From contig JANTQA010000023.1 of NCBI GenBank assembly GCA_027625915.1, forward strand, positions 10,974,001 to 11,038,000: a stretch of DNA of 64,000 bases. The letters are read 5' to 3'. Origin of the DNA: Anaeramoeba flamelloides. Its lineage: Eukaryota > Metamonada > Anaeramoebidae. Each line of letters starts with the position of its first letter. The stretch's first letter is position 1. A model generated the notes under the pieces. That model was not told the origin of the DNA. It did no database searches and saw nothing but the letters and a program-made list of their open reading frames with translations. A program made the translations under genes and the position numbers. Below are positions 35,586 to 47,059 of this stretch, piece after piece.

Positions 35586-35746
35586 AAGACACAAACTTTC
35601 AAGGAAATTTAAGGCACAAAAAATCTCAATTTAAGATACATGTTTTGGAATTTTTTTTTAAACAAATTGTTTTACTAAATCCAGAAATTTTGCTTTAATG
35701 TGTGATTTTTTTGTAACTAAAATTTCCTTGAAAGTTTGTGTCTTAA
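35584..35746. repeat. Hairpin with perfect 27-base arms
   Basis: 35584-35610 and 35720-35746 are exact reverse complements (arm begins TTAAGACACAAACTTTCAAG). The loop is 109 bases. Confidence 0.95.
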
Positions 35747-36299
35747 AAATGGAACTGACTGTAATTATAAAATCAATTATTTATCAAAGAAAAATCTTGA
35801 AAACCAAGATAAGGATATTTTTATTTTTGCTAAAAAAATTTCTCACAAATTCACACCTATTTTTATTTGTTAAAATTATTCTTTAATGGCAAAAATATAT
35901 AATTGTTTTTGTAAAATTTACTAGAATCAAAGCACATACAACCAAAGAATTTTACAGATTAACACCAGAAATTAATATTTTAAAATAAATTTGATTATTA
36001 GAAATAAAAACACACAGCTTTGAACACATTATGTTTGTCACCTTTACCAGTTTGAAAAATTATGGTTAATTGAAGTCATCTGGATTTTTGATTAATAGTT
36101 ATAATCTGTAGTTATTTGGATATGCAAACTCCAAGTTCATGTGCATGGAATCCCCATAAAAATAATAACAAGTTGAAATTTGTGAATGTTATTTTATTAT
36201 TAGTATTTTTTTTTTCATCACATTAAATTTAATTGTTATTACTTTTGAAATTGACAAACATACAAAAATTTTATTTATTTTTTCCAACAATTTATTTTT

Positions 36300-36720
36300 A
36301 AACTAACCATTGTGGAACAAAAAGTGAAACATGGTTTTTAATTGAGAAAATCACTGAAAATGAAAAGTAAGATCAATGGAAAAAAGAACAAATAAATAAA
36401 CAAAGACAAAATGAAGTATTCGACCACAATAACAGTTTTTAATACTATCTTTTGGTATGAGCTTTTCATTGATTGATCAATTATTACAAAATTTGTTCAC
36501 AAAATTGACTATTTTTGAGATCTCCAAAATTACACTAACAACCGCGATAAATCAAGTAGATTTAAATTATATTTGTTGGGTTGATTATAAATATTATAAT
36601 GGGTTATTATTCGATGTCAATTGGTTTCTTTTTTTAATTGGTTTTACTTTGACATTTTCAGTAATGCCCCCAAATAAAAACCATGTTTCACTTTTTTTCC
36701 AAAACGGAAAACCCCGTTTT
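36300..36720. repeat. R7 MITE-like element, copy 2
   Basis: Ends pair as GTGAAACATGGTTTTTAATTG (left, about 36322; first 20 bases shown in part) and CAAATAAAAACCATGTTTCAC (right, about 36671). The internal block GACCACAATAACAGTTTTTA matches copy 1 at about 2395. The open frame across it is a by-product. Confidence 0.75.
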
Positions 36721-36814
36721 AAAATTGTGATTCACCTGAAATAATAAATTGAAAAATAATAATAAAAAAAAATAAATCATTTTAAATTCAAGAACAATTG
36801 AAAATTAAATCCAA

Positions 36815-37085
36815 TTTATTTATTTATTGTGAGAAAGGAGTAATCAAAGAAAATTTACTAAATAAAAAAGAGAAGAAGAAAAATAATTAAAATATTAAAG
36901 TAAAAAAAATATTATATCATTCACATGACCAAATTAAAAATTATACACACCCTGAAAAAGGAGGAGTAAAAAGTCGATAGAAAGATTATTAATAAATAAG
37001 ATTCCACAAACTGCGATTAACAAATTGGGATTCCACGACTCCAAAAAGTGGGGCACTGTGTACCGGAATTTGTATATTTTTTTAC
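36815..37085 (-). repeat. R1 element, copy B, short form without hairpin modules
   Basis: On the minus strand: left end GGTACACAGTGCCCCACTTT, then an AATCTTTCTATCGACTTTTT block, then the ~130-base tail (GTGTGTATAATTTTTAATTT to TCTCACAATAAATAAATAAA). The palindromic module array of the other copies is missing. It sits inside an R4 copy. Confidence 0.7.
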
Positions 37086-37376
37086 TATTTTAGGTATTTT
37101 TTATTTTCAATTTTTTTATTTTCATTTTTTCTTTATTACCTCAAGTTTTCTAACCATTAGTGCTTTGATGAAAAATTCCCGATAAGAAAAATAAATTTCG
37201 CAATTTTTATTAACCAGATTAAGGTGCTTTTGAGTATTTTTTATAAGAATTACATTTTTATATGAGTTTTTTTCTAAAATTTTTGCTATTTTTTTTTTCC
37301 ATTTGATTCTGATAAATTTATATCTTTCAGAATTAAAATTAAATTCAATTCACAATTCTATGTTATTGAATTCTAA

Positions 37377-37401
<25 letters not shown>
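37377..37401. repeat. (AT)n microsatellite
   Basis: About 12 AT units inside the inverted R4 copy. Confidence 0.95.
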
Positions 37402-37409
<8 letters not shown>

Positions 37410-37987
37410 TTTTAAAAATTAAAAAAGAAACCAAAAACCAAAAAAAAGTGCATCACAATTTTTGAAACAAGTATTTCAGATATTTTATTACTGGACTTTC
37501 ACTGAAAAAAAGTCTAATAATTAGATTTTTTGCTAAAAATTATGAACATTTTAAAATATATTACATTGTTTCAATTTTCTTAGTTTTATTTATCTTTTAG
37601 AAGATCTTTTTTTTTTTCACGTGACCTTTTACCAAAAAAAAAAAAAACAAAACAAAAAAAAAAAAAGAAAAAGAAAAAGAAAAACAAAAGAAAAACAAAA
37701 ATTTGAAAAAGCAAAACAAAAATTTGTAAAATTAGAAAAAATGATTCTGATCCAGAAATTTGATAATTTTTTTTTGACAAGAATTAGGATAAAACCCCCA
37801 AAACAACTTCCATTAACATTATATCAAACGAGTTAAAAAATTTTAAAAAATAGTTTGGTTCGATTCTTTTTGCCCAAAATTGAATGAAAATAATTTTTAT
37901 AAAAGGTGTAATTTTAAATTTATTTTATTTTTCATCTATTATTTGCTAAAAAGACCAAATATGTTGATCAATTCTAAACCCCATTTT

Positions 37988-38562
37988 ATTCAAAGTTTTC
38001 CCACACAAAAATGAAAAATTCACTTTTTTAAAAAAGAATCAACCAAACGACGATTTTTTAGAAATAAGAGTAATAATACACTTCGGATTAGAGTTGAGAT
38101 TCATAAAAGGAATATCTGAACAAACCATAAATTTCGAAAAAAAAAAAAATGTTAAAAAATTTTTTGTGCCCCCTTCATTTGAATTCTTCGTGCAGAATTT
38201 TTCAATTTCTTCAGAAAATTAAAATTTTCAACAAGAAGAAATTTTAATTGTAAATGTATTCAATATAAAAGAAAATTCAAAACCTCACGTTTCTTGATGT
38301 TAATTTGGAGTTTTAAAGGATTTTTTTTTTCAAATTGACTTTTTAAAAAAGAAAAAAAGAAAAGATGAAAATACAAAAAAAAATAAAAAAGAAAGAAAAA
38401 AAAAAAATAAAAAAAAATTTACTAAAAGAGAAAAAATGATAAGACTTAAATATTTAAAATTTTAATTTTAGAATAATAATCAATTAAACTCATACAATAT
38501 GTTCCCTTTCTTCAATGAAACTGGACTCCTAGACTGAAAAAGAGTTTAGTTTGTTTATAAAT
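37988..38562 (-). repeat. R3 MITE-like element, inverted copy d
   Basis: Reversed R3 order: AGAATCAACCAAACGA, TCTGAACAAACCATAAATTT, GTGCCCCCTTCATTTGAATT, TTAATTTGGAGTTTTAAAGG, TTCAATGAAACTGGACTCC, CTGAAAAAGAGTTTA. The left end is more degraded than the right. Confidence 0.75.
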
Positions 38563-38882
38563 ACCAACCAACTTATTAAAAAATTGACATATTTATATCA
38601 TCCTTTTCTAACTCATGTGAACCTTTTTAAACCCACGGTTTTTATATTTCTTATTAAATTCAGCATTACCAAGATAAGTTATTGAAATAGTTATTTTACC
38701 AAAAACCTCATTACTGGAACCAAAATATTTACTAAATTTTGAGAAAAAAAATTAAAATTTATTTTCAAATTTCCTCTTTTAAATTAAACAAAAAATGCAA
38801 AATAAATTGTAATGGATACTTAAAAAAAAAAATGAAATATTTTATTGGGAAAATAAAATAAAAAAAAAAGAAGTTAGCAATT

Positions 38883-41800
38883 CTAATTATTATCATCTTT
38901 ATCATTATTATCTAATAAACCACCCTCATCATTGGAAGAATGTAATGAAACTTTGACAAACACTTGATTTTTGTGTTCTGACAAAACCCCACCATCATTT
39001 ATTTCCGAATTTTCATTATCAAATTCCGAATTAGACTGTGATTGTGATTGTGATTGTTGGCTTTGTACTAAATCTGGTTCTGGCTCTATTTCCGAGTTTG
39101 TTCCCATTTCCATATTTTGACTTTTTTCGCTATCATTTAGATCAATGTCATCAATTTCGGATCCTTCATTTAATTTTTCTTTTTCATCTTTTTTTTCCAA
39201 TTTAACAATCGTTTTATTTTTGGTTGAAAATTTTTTTAATATTCCTTGAGGGGTATAGGCAATTGCTAAGAAATAGATATAAGCATTTAATGATACATAC
39301 ACCAATGTGGTCTTCAATGAATTTGATTGGAATTTAGGTATAATGATAAAGGAATAAACTATTAAAATAATATTAAAAATAATAAAACTTGTAAAAAAGA
39401 AGAAGAAAAAGCTAGTTTTTTCTTTATCAAGATTTTTTTGTTCATCTTCTGATGGGCTTGGTATAATTTTTCTTGTAAGATACGAAATAGTTCTAATGCT
39501 TGCATAAAAAAGCCAGAAAAAATATATACTTTCAAAAACAAAAACTGTAATCCACGCTGCACTAAAACCACTTATATCCGTTTTTTCTTCAGTTTGCGGA
39601 TCATTCATATCTCTATTCCAAACAACACTATAAATAATTACGCGAATTATCCATATCAAAACAAGAATTGAAACACGTGGCAAATAATATTTTAGATATT
39701 TTCTTTTGGTTTTCGTCTTTGTAAAAATGAAAAGAAAAAAGGTTAAGAAATAGAATTTTAGTATTTGAGATTTGAAATTTAATAATTTAAAATAAGTTTT
39801 GAAAAATTTAGAAATGAAAAAGAAAATTTTACGATTCTGTAGCTTTCAATTATAATTAACCAATAAAAAAATAAGACCATTTGGAATGTAATTTTGAATA
39901 TTGCATCAAAGACACGAAAAAATAATGTATGGTCGAAAGCCGTCACAGGAAATAAAGGATTATTGAAAAATAATAATAAGATAAGTAACACAACAGTATA
40001 TTTTTGCTTAATATTGAAATGCCTAAATGAGTGTCCCTTGGTAATCCACATATAATACGCCATAAAGAGCAATTGGATGAGCACAAACGAATATCTCAGG
40101 TAAATTTCATAATTTACTATATTTACATTAACAAAAAGAAACTAATGTAAACAATAAAGAAGTATAAATAATTAAAAGAATAATAAATAAGGTTAATAAT
40201 AATAGAAGATATAAATCAATCAATCAACCAATCAACCAATCAACCAAATTGTTAACAATGTGATATTTATTGGCTTATGAAAAAAACCCAATTTTTTGAA
40301 CAAACCTTTTAACATCTAGGAATTTGATACAACAATTGTATGAATTTTTTTTTAATTTACAATAAAAAAAAAAATTACGAATTTTTAACCTTCTAATATA
40401 TAAGGTATTTCCAAAAAAAGTGTAGGAATTTTTTTAGTATTTCAAATAATATTCTATTGGATGTATTTTGATCCGTATATTGGAAATACCAAATCAAAGA
40501 TAATGATTATTAATACTAATTGGATCAGGGACTATTGTTTTAATTTTCAAAATATGGTTTATCAAAATATCTCGAAAAAATGAAAAAAACAATTTTAAAG
40601 ACTTTATTGAGAGAAAACGATGTACAGCCAATTTCAATAAAAAATGGGCAATATGATAATGACACAAACATTTTTTTAAACAATAAAATCCATTTATAAG
40701 TTTTCCCTTATTCGAGAAAATTCTATCAAATTTAAAGTTCTTATGAAAAAATTTTTTTTAGATGATCAAAAAGAACAAAATAACCACCGCAATTTCGACA
40801 CCTAGAAAAATATCATGGAAAATTGAAATGAGAAACTTTTATCACTTTAATTAAGGTAATGTCTTACAAATAAACAAATTGAATTATTATCAAGAATCAA
40901 TTAATGATAAATAAAAATTTTGGATATTTAAATAGTTTTATGGCAATTGGGTTTAATAATGATATTTTTATTTTTTGTTATTTTTTCCCTTGTTGAATTT
41001 ACTTTTTATTGGGAAGAAGAGTTACTAAGAAGAAAAATCAAGTGGTTACATACTAATACTGGAAGGATAGAAACTAGTATGTATAGGTAATTTGAAAATA
41101 AAAATAAAAAGAAAAATCAAAAACAAAAACTGGAAAGATCAAAAAAGATTCGAGCAAAAAGAAAAAAATGGCAGATACTAAACAACTACCTCTCAACAAA
41201 GCATTCATGGTTTCTCAGAAATAATTAAATGATAAAATTTTAAATAAAAGTATCGTGGCTGTTTTTTGAGTGTTCTTGATAAAAATGGACTGTTGGCTTT
41301 TTTTTTTAATTTTTTACCAACTGTCTTTGTTAAACATTCTTTTTTTTTTGTTTTTTAACTTGCTTTTTTTTTCTTGTTTTTTTGTTTTATTTTTAATTTT
41401 TCTTTTTGTTTTTTAAACCAATAAAAATTTGAACTTGCTGGTTTCCAAAATATTTTTTTTTCTTTATGATCCAAATTACTAATTTAACATAGTAATCAGA
41501 GTGAGTGCCGTAGAGTGCCTAGGTTTTTTTTAATTTTTGAAATGACCGAAAATTTCTGAAATTTTCGGTTTATTTCAAAAATTAAAAAAAACCTAACGGC
41601 GCTTTTCTTGAGGTTTTCTGTTTTATTTGTTAAGTGTTCTAGGTTTTTTTTACTTTTTGCAATAAACAGAAAATTTATTAAAATTTTCTGTTTATTTCAA
41701 AAATTAAAAAAAACCTAACGAAACTCTTTCGATTTTCCAAATAAACAGAAAACTCAAGAAAAGCTAACGGCGGTTTTCCAGAATTCAAAAGAATTGAATA

Positions 41801-44289
41801 AAATCTAAGATTTTACTCAATTCTTTTAAATTCTGGAAAACCTAACGGCTGTAAGAGGATCTTTGATCACTCCCTTCAATCAATAAAAAAAAAAAAAATA
41901 CAAAAAAATCTGGTTATTGGAGCTTGATTATTGAGATTTATTGTCAAGAAACAAAAAAATATCTCATTTTTTTAAGCAGGCAAAAACATTCTCAGAAATT
42001 AATGGTTATAAATTTATAAAAACTCTGTAAATTAGTGAAAAAAGACAAAATTCATAATAATCGGCCATACACCCGATAATGTAATTTTTCTACTAAAAAA
42101 CTAAAATTGATGAATTTTCCTAATAATAAAAAAGGAATAGGATTACAAAAAGTGGTAAAAATGATCAAGCTTTATTTACATTTACTAAATTAATGAAAAT
42201 ATTAAATACTATTAATAATAAATATCGTTAATCCTCACTATAATTACACCGAATTAAAAATAATTTAAAACAGAATTGATAAATATTTGAATTGTAAAAG
42301 GGTAACATGGTCAATATCTGATTCAGAACAGTTTTTTTTTTTCGAAAAGGATGTGACAAAACAATTTTCAAAAGTTTTGATAAAAATGCTAATACGCTCA
42401 AATGGAAAGAATTTTTTGAATAATTTCAAACAACAATTTTTAACATTTTGTTTAATACTATTCATATTTTATGCTCTTTATGGATTGAAACATAACACTG
42501 TAACCAATAAAAATAATTTAAAAGAATGTCAATTAAAGCAAAGTTAAAATATTACAAAATTTCGGTTTTTTTGGGATTTTGTTGAAAATTAAAAAAAAAC
42601 ATTGATTTAATCCAAAAACTTTTCAAAATTTCCAAACAAAACAAGGCAATTTTCAGAAATGAATTATTATTTTTAAAAGTTTGTTCCATTTTTATCATTT
42701 TTAAAGTTCAAAATCCAACATATTTTCCAAATTTTTTAAAAAAAATTATTTTCGTCGAAGAGGAAAGAAATCTTATTGTCTATGAGAAGGTGATGTACAA
42801 ATAAACACTTTAAAAATAAAACCACTAAGTTTTGGAATAATCCAGTATAAAAAATATACTGGAGTTCAAAAAAATTACAATAATTTTTTAAAACTATGAA
42901 AAAAATATAATTTGTTTATTCAAAGAACAGTTCAAATCAATTTTTTCTTTTTGTTGAACATAAAAATAAGAGAAAATAATCAAACCAATAAATTAAAAGT
43001 ATTTCCCCAAAATACTTTTTCTAAAAACCTGGAAAACCCAACTTATAACCAAAAGAATTACTTTTTAATTTGATTGTTTTTAATCAATAATTAAAAACAC
43101 ATTCTTAATTCGTTCAATGAGTTTGTAATAACCCAAAGATTAAATGCATCTAATAGGCTTTATATATTTGTCTCGATTTTTTATAAAATATTTTCAAACA
43201 AATAAAATTAATTCAAATTAATCATTCTAATAAAAAAAAATAAGAGACATTATCAAATACCTGATTTTAATAATAAAACTCTGTTGTTTATCATCGTAAT
43301 ATTTGAAAAAGAATATTACTTAATCTTTTAAATTTCAAGAAATTTTAATAAATATTTGTGAATAAGATAAATGATCAATTTTTTCTGATCTTCAATGATT
43401 CAATATTTCATTTATTTTTCTTCTATTTGAAAATGAGATTAAAGTTTCAAGGTTATTAGTTGGTACAAACTCAAATAAATTACTAAAAGTGAGATTTCTT
43501 CAAAATAAAAATGTTTTCAAATTTTCTTTTTTTAGAACCTGATCCTCAAATCCAAACCAAAAATGATCTAGATTTTTTACTGAAAATATAATTGGTGAAA
43601 AAAATGAACTTTTTTAAAAAATGATAATTCATTTCTCTATAGTTGAAAAATGAGTTTGTTTATCGGGTTTAATTGTACCCTTGTGAAAATAATTACTCGA
43701 TTACCTTTGAAAAAAAAATTAAATAAGAGCAATTAGTAACTCCAAATATATTTCCAAATCAATAAATAGAGAATTTTTCTTTTTGTTTTCGTTTTCGTTT
43801 TTTGTCTTTGTATTTTGAGAGAAAAGGATTTATTTTTTTTTCATTGAAGAGTCATTTGAATGAGATTAAAAATAATTAGTGTTGTGGTTTTCTTGTTTTG
43901 AAGAAATTCTGTGTCACTGTCTGATCGAAAAAAAAAAAAAAAAAAAAGAATGTGGTGTTGTTTTGTATCTAAATTCACTTATTTGTTCATTTTATTGTAA
44001 AATTGGATTTTGTGAATGAAAAATTACAATTACCAAATCAAAAAACAAACCGAGTAAAATGAAAAAGAAATTACTCTTTTAAAAAGATTATAAAACACAG
44101 AGAAAAAAAAATAGGGGAGTTTACATTAAAATAGATTTCTTCAAAGATCTCTCCAAGATATTCAAAATCAAAATTCGCAACAAGTTTATAATTGTTATAA
44201 TTTAAATACGGCTGGTAGACTAGTTGATGAGACGTACAGTTTTTTAGTGGCTAAAGAAAGTTATAATTAATTAGTAATGATTTTTGTGT

Positions 44290-44322
<33 letters not shown>

Positions 44323-44792
44323 AACACAATAACAAAATAATTTTTGTTTTTAGGATTTAGGTAGGTTTTTTAAAAAGTGATGGTTCATAATCAAATAAAA
44401 AATGTTACTTCACATTCAAAAGTTCTTGTATGTGTTTTGTTCGACAAGTTGGTCCAATTATAAAGATCACTCTTTGAAGAACTCATGTTACCCATTAATT
44501 GTGTTTCAATTTGTACTTTTGTCATTACGCCATAATTTTTTTTATTACTGAATGTTGCAGAGATCTGTAGTTCTTTATTCAGGCGGCTGAGAGAAAGAAC
44601 GGCGACACTACACCGAACAGATTTTTTGTCTGGTACAAGCTTAAAATGCAGCTGCCTTTTGATAAAAGATCCAGGCCCAAAGATACCAATAATAATACTT
44701 AAAAATAAGATACACACAAAGACAAGAAACAAGATTGTAACTTTTTTTTTTGACCAGTCATCAATTGTATATTTGGATTTCGTTTTCTCCAT
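38883..44792 (-). CDS. TMEM181-like GOLD-domain seven-transmembrane protein
   Basis: Exons found: complement(44409-44792, 44125-44250, 39833-40116, 38883-39716). An N-terminal signal-anchor (TILFLVFVCILFLSIIIGIF) is followed by a luminal beta-rich region with N-glycosylation sites (NMS, NWT, NKT) and the family's LNYNNYKLVANFDF. Next come EIYLRYSFVLIQLLF, FNNPLFPVTAF and several more helices matching the TMEM181 seven-TM core, to LNAYIYFLAIAYTPQG. The cytosolic tail is acidic and Ser/Gln-rich. Exon 2 ends in phase 0 but the next exon needs one upstream base, so a small exon (3n+1 bases, perhaps about 10-25) probably lies undetected between 40117 and 44124. TMEM181 belongs to the GOST group with Wntless and GPR107/108; its role here is unknown, probably secretory-pathway. 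Confidence 0.87.
40980..41460 (+). repeat. R8 dispersed repeat, copy 3
   Basis: Blocks TTGGGAAGAAGAGTTACTAA-like, AAAAATCAAGTGGTTACAT, AACAACTACCTCTCAACAAA and GCATTCATGGT match 18.75-18.96 kb. Directly followed by R1 copy C. Confidence 0.55.
41497..41857 (+). repeat. R1 hairpin-array element, copy C
   Basis: Starts GTGAGTGCCGTAGAGTGCC. Module 1 (41519-41602) is a long palindrome with arms CCTAGGTTTTTTTTAATTTT and AAAATTAAAAAAAACCTAACG-like. Module 2 is an outer pair CTTTTCTTGAGGTTTTCTGT / ACAGAAAACTCAAGAAAAG, with module 3, another GGTTTTTTTTACTTTTTG palindrome, nested in its loop. Module 4 (about 41772-41850) pairs GGTTTTCCAGAATTC and GAATTCTGGAAAACC-type arms. All are bounded by CCTAGG or CTAACGG. 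Confidence 0.85.
44291..44321. repeat. Poly-T tract, 31 bases
   Basis: Uninterrupted T run in the 158-base intron between exons 1 and 2 of the TMEM181-like gene. Confidence 0.95.
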
Positions 44793-47059
44793 TTTCTTTA
44801 TGTAAAAGAAAAAGATTTAAAACTCTGAAGAAATTATAAAAAATGAAATTAAAAACCAAATATTTTTCAATCAACAACACTAAAAACTTTATTTCATGAG
44901 CATTTTACTCATTTTTAAAAGTTAGATTCTTTTTTTTTTAATTTTCAAATATCATTTTTTTGAAGATTTTTTGTGTAAAATTTACAATAAGTAAGGGATT
45001 TGCCTCATGTTCTGATCTTCAAAAAAACAACAGCACTATTTCTAATACAAGATATGGTTTAATCTTTCTATTGGATTTGGTTACACCTAGAAAAAAAATG
45101 TAAAGTAATCTTTGTTTGATTATTGGGAAAATATCCGATTCAGACTTTGTAATTCCTAATTTAAATTAAAAGAATTTATTTTCTTTCTCTGAGGTTCTTA
45201 AATAACACTAAAGACTTATTGAATTCATATTGCGAAATATTAGCCTTATATTTCTTTTTGTGAAGAACTAAACATTATATTGTCTAAGAAAAATCAATTT
45301 ACTAAAATCTAATATGACATTGGAATCTTAAAGTACTAAGATTGAAAAAAATTCCTTAAAATGAAGGATCAAATGTAAATTTTTTTCAAAAAATTGAGTT
45401 AAAACTTGAAAATATTGGTAATTTTGATAAATAAAAAAAAAGCAAATATCTATAAAAAAAATTGAATAAAAATTGAAAAATTATGAAAAATTTCAATTCA
45501 TAATTTACTATTTTCTTGCTAATATTGATAAGTTTTCCTTCAAAATAATTTAGCGTTTGGTGTTTAATGTTAACTAAATTAGAGATTTTATTGCGGAAAA
45601 AATAGAAACCTAATAACCTAGGCTTGATTCATTAGATTAGGATACACACTTGTAAATATATATTTTGAGAACGATTGTAACCTTTTTAAAAATTAGTAAA
45701 TTTTCATATTTTTTTCTTTGATTATTTATTTATTAATAATTTTATTCTGTATTTTATGAATTTTTATTTTCTTTTATTACTCAATAAATAAGGATTTTTA
45801 AATTTCTAAGAGAGTTATTTTCAAACAAAACCAAATATTTCTTTTTTTAAACAATTTTTTTTTCTTTCATTTTTAAATAAAAAAAAGCTGTTAAAATTGG
45901 AACACTTTCATTGAATCACTAATAGATACGAATACATTATTAAAATTAATTTATTATGTTTTTTTTTTTTTTTTTGAAATTGGAAAAGAAGTTATAATAG
46001 CAAAAAAAGAAAAATGAAAAAGTCATATTTGAGAAAAAAAATCACATAAACATAAATATACACATCACATTTTTTTTTTTTTTTTATATTATAAAAACGA
46101 TTTAATCATATTTTAGAGAATATAAAACACTTAATAAATTCAGGGGTATTTTAGAATTTTATTTTTTAGATAATTTAAATGGGTTATAATATTACCAAAT
46201 GTTTTTTATTACAAAAAAAAAAAACCAATTAAACATTCTTGGTAAATATTTTGTTAAAAAAAGGTAACTCTAATTTCTGTGATGTTCAATTTTCTTTTTT
46301 TTTTTTTTTTTTTTTTATCAATTTCCAAATGAACAACTAAAGGGAAATAATACCCCAATTGACCATGTTAGATTTTTAAACTTTTCTTATAAAGACTTTA
46401 TATTTTCAGAATTATACTTCTCAAAAAATTTAAAGAAAAATCAATTAATTTTATGAAAAATGGAAAAAATAAAAAAATCAATTCAAAATATAAGCTTTTT
46501 AGTTTATTTTATAAAAATAAATTAACATATTATTATTATTATTATTATTATTCTAATTAATCAAAAACCCAAAAATATTTTTCTTGAGAAATAAGTACAC
46601 TACAACAACAGAGAAAAATTTAGTGTATTTTATTGGTGACATTCTCTCTTAAAAAATTTGAAGATGTAAAGCTTTAAAAAATCCATATCAACAAAGAAAC
46701 CCTAGAAAATAATTTTTTTTCTTAACAATCAAATTTTTTTCGATTTTTTTTGAAAAAGAAAACCTAAAATTGATTTTATTTCTCATATTATAAATTTTTT
46801 TTACGTTTTTATTACTATTTTCATTTTTATTATATCATAATAAGTTTTTGTTTTTATGGTAATATAAATGTAAAGTGTTTTTTACTTTTTTTTTACTAAT
46901 ATTCTTTTGGTTAACAAAAATTGATTTATTTAAACCATTGAAAAATATTTATATTAATTTCAGAAAGATAATTTTAATCATTATATTTTTAAAGTTATTT
47001 GGAAACTTTAATTAGAAATTGGGGTTATATCCTTAAATTTTTATCGTCAAAGTTGCCCA

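Larger units (their letters stand above)
36718..37860 (-). repeat. R4 element, inverted copy interrupted by an R1 element
   Basis: Right end of R4 in reverse (GTGATTCACCTGAAATAATA, about 36727). The middle inverted end in reverse lies near 37450 (CATCACAATTTTTGAAAC), then the rest of R4 in reverse, with a poly-A stretch at about 37635-37695 in place of poly-T. R1 copy B lies between 36.8 and 37.1 kb, inside it. Confidence 0.7.
34217..38882. other. Convergent spacer between CapZ beta and the TMEM181-like gene
   Basis: 4.7 kb between two 3' ends. It carries R6, R7, R1 (copy B), R4 and R3 copies almost edge to edge. No gene seen. Confidence 0.65.
40117..44124 (-). other. 4-kb intron region of the TMEM181-like gene
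   Basis: Donor GTAAAC at 44124, acceptor AATATAG at 40117-40123. It probably contains one tiny exon I could not place. It holds an R8 copy (40.98-41.46 kb) and an R1 hairpin array (41.5-41.86 kb). The frame at 42287-42547 (+) is unrecognised. Confidence 0.7.

Noticed and set aside
36457-36744. 95-residue protein frame
   Set aside because: Lies across an R7 element including its inverted end; not conserved with the other copy.
41497-41857. CRISPR-like array from regularly recurring palindromes
   Set aside because: Spacing is irregular, palindromes are nested, spacers are not unique, and the locus is an intron of a eukaryotic gene.
42287-42547. 86-residue frame in the TMEM181-like intron
   Set aside because: No family, no splice context, composition like the intron; opposite strand to the host gene.
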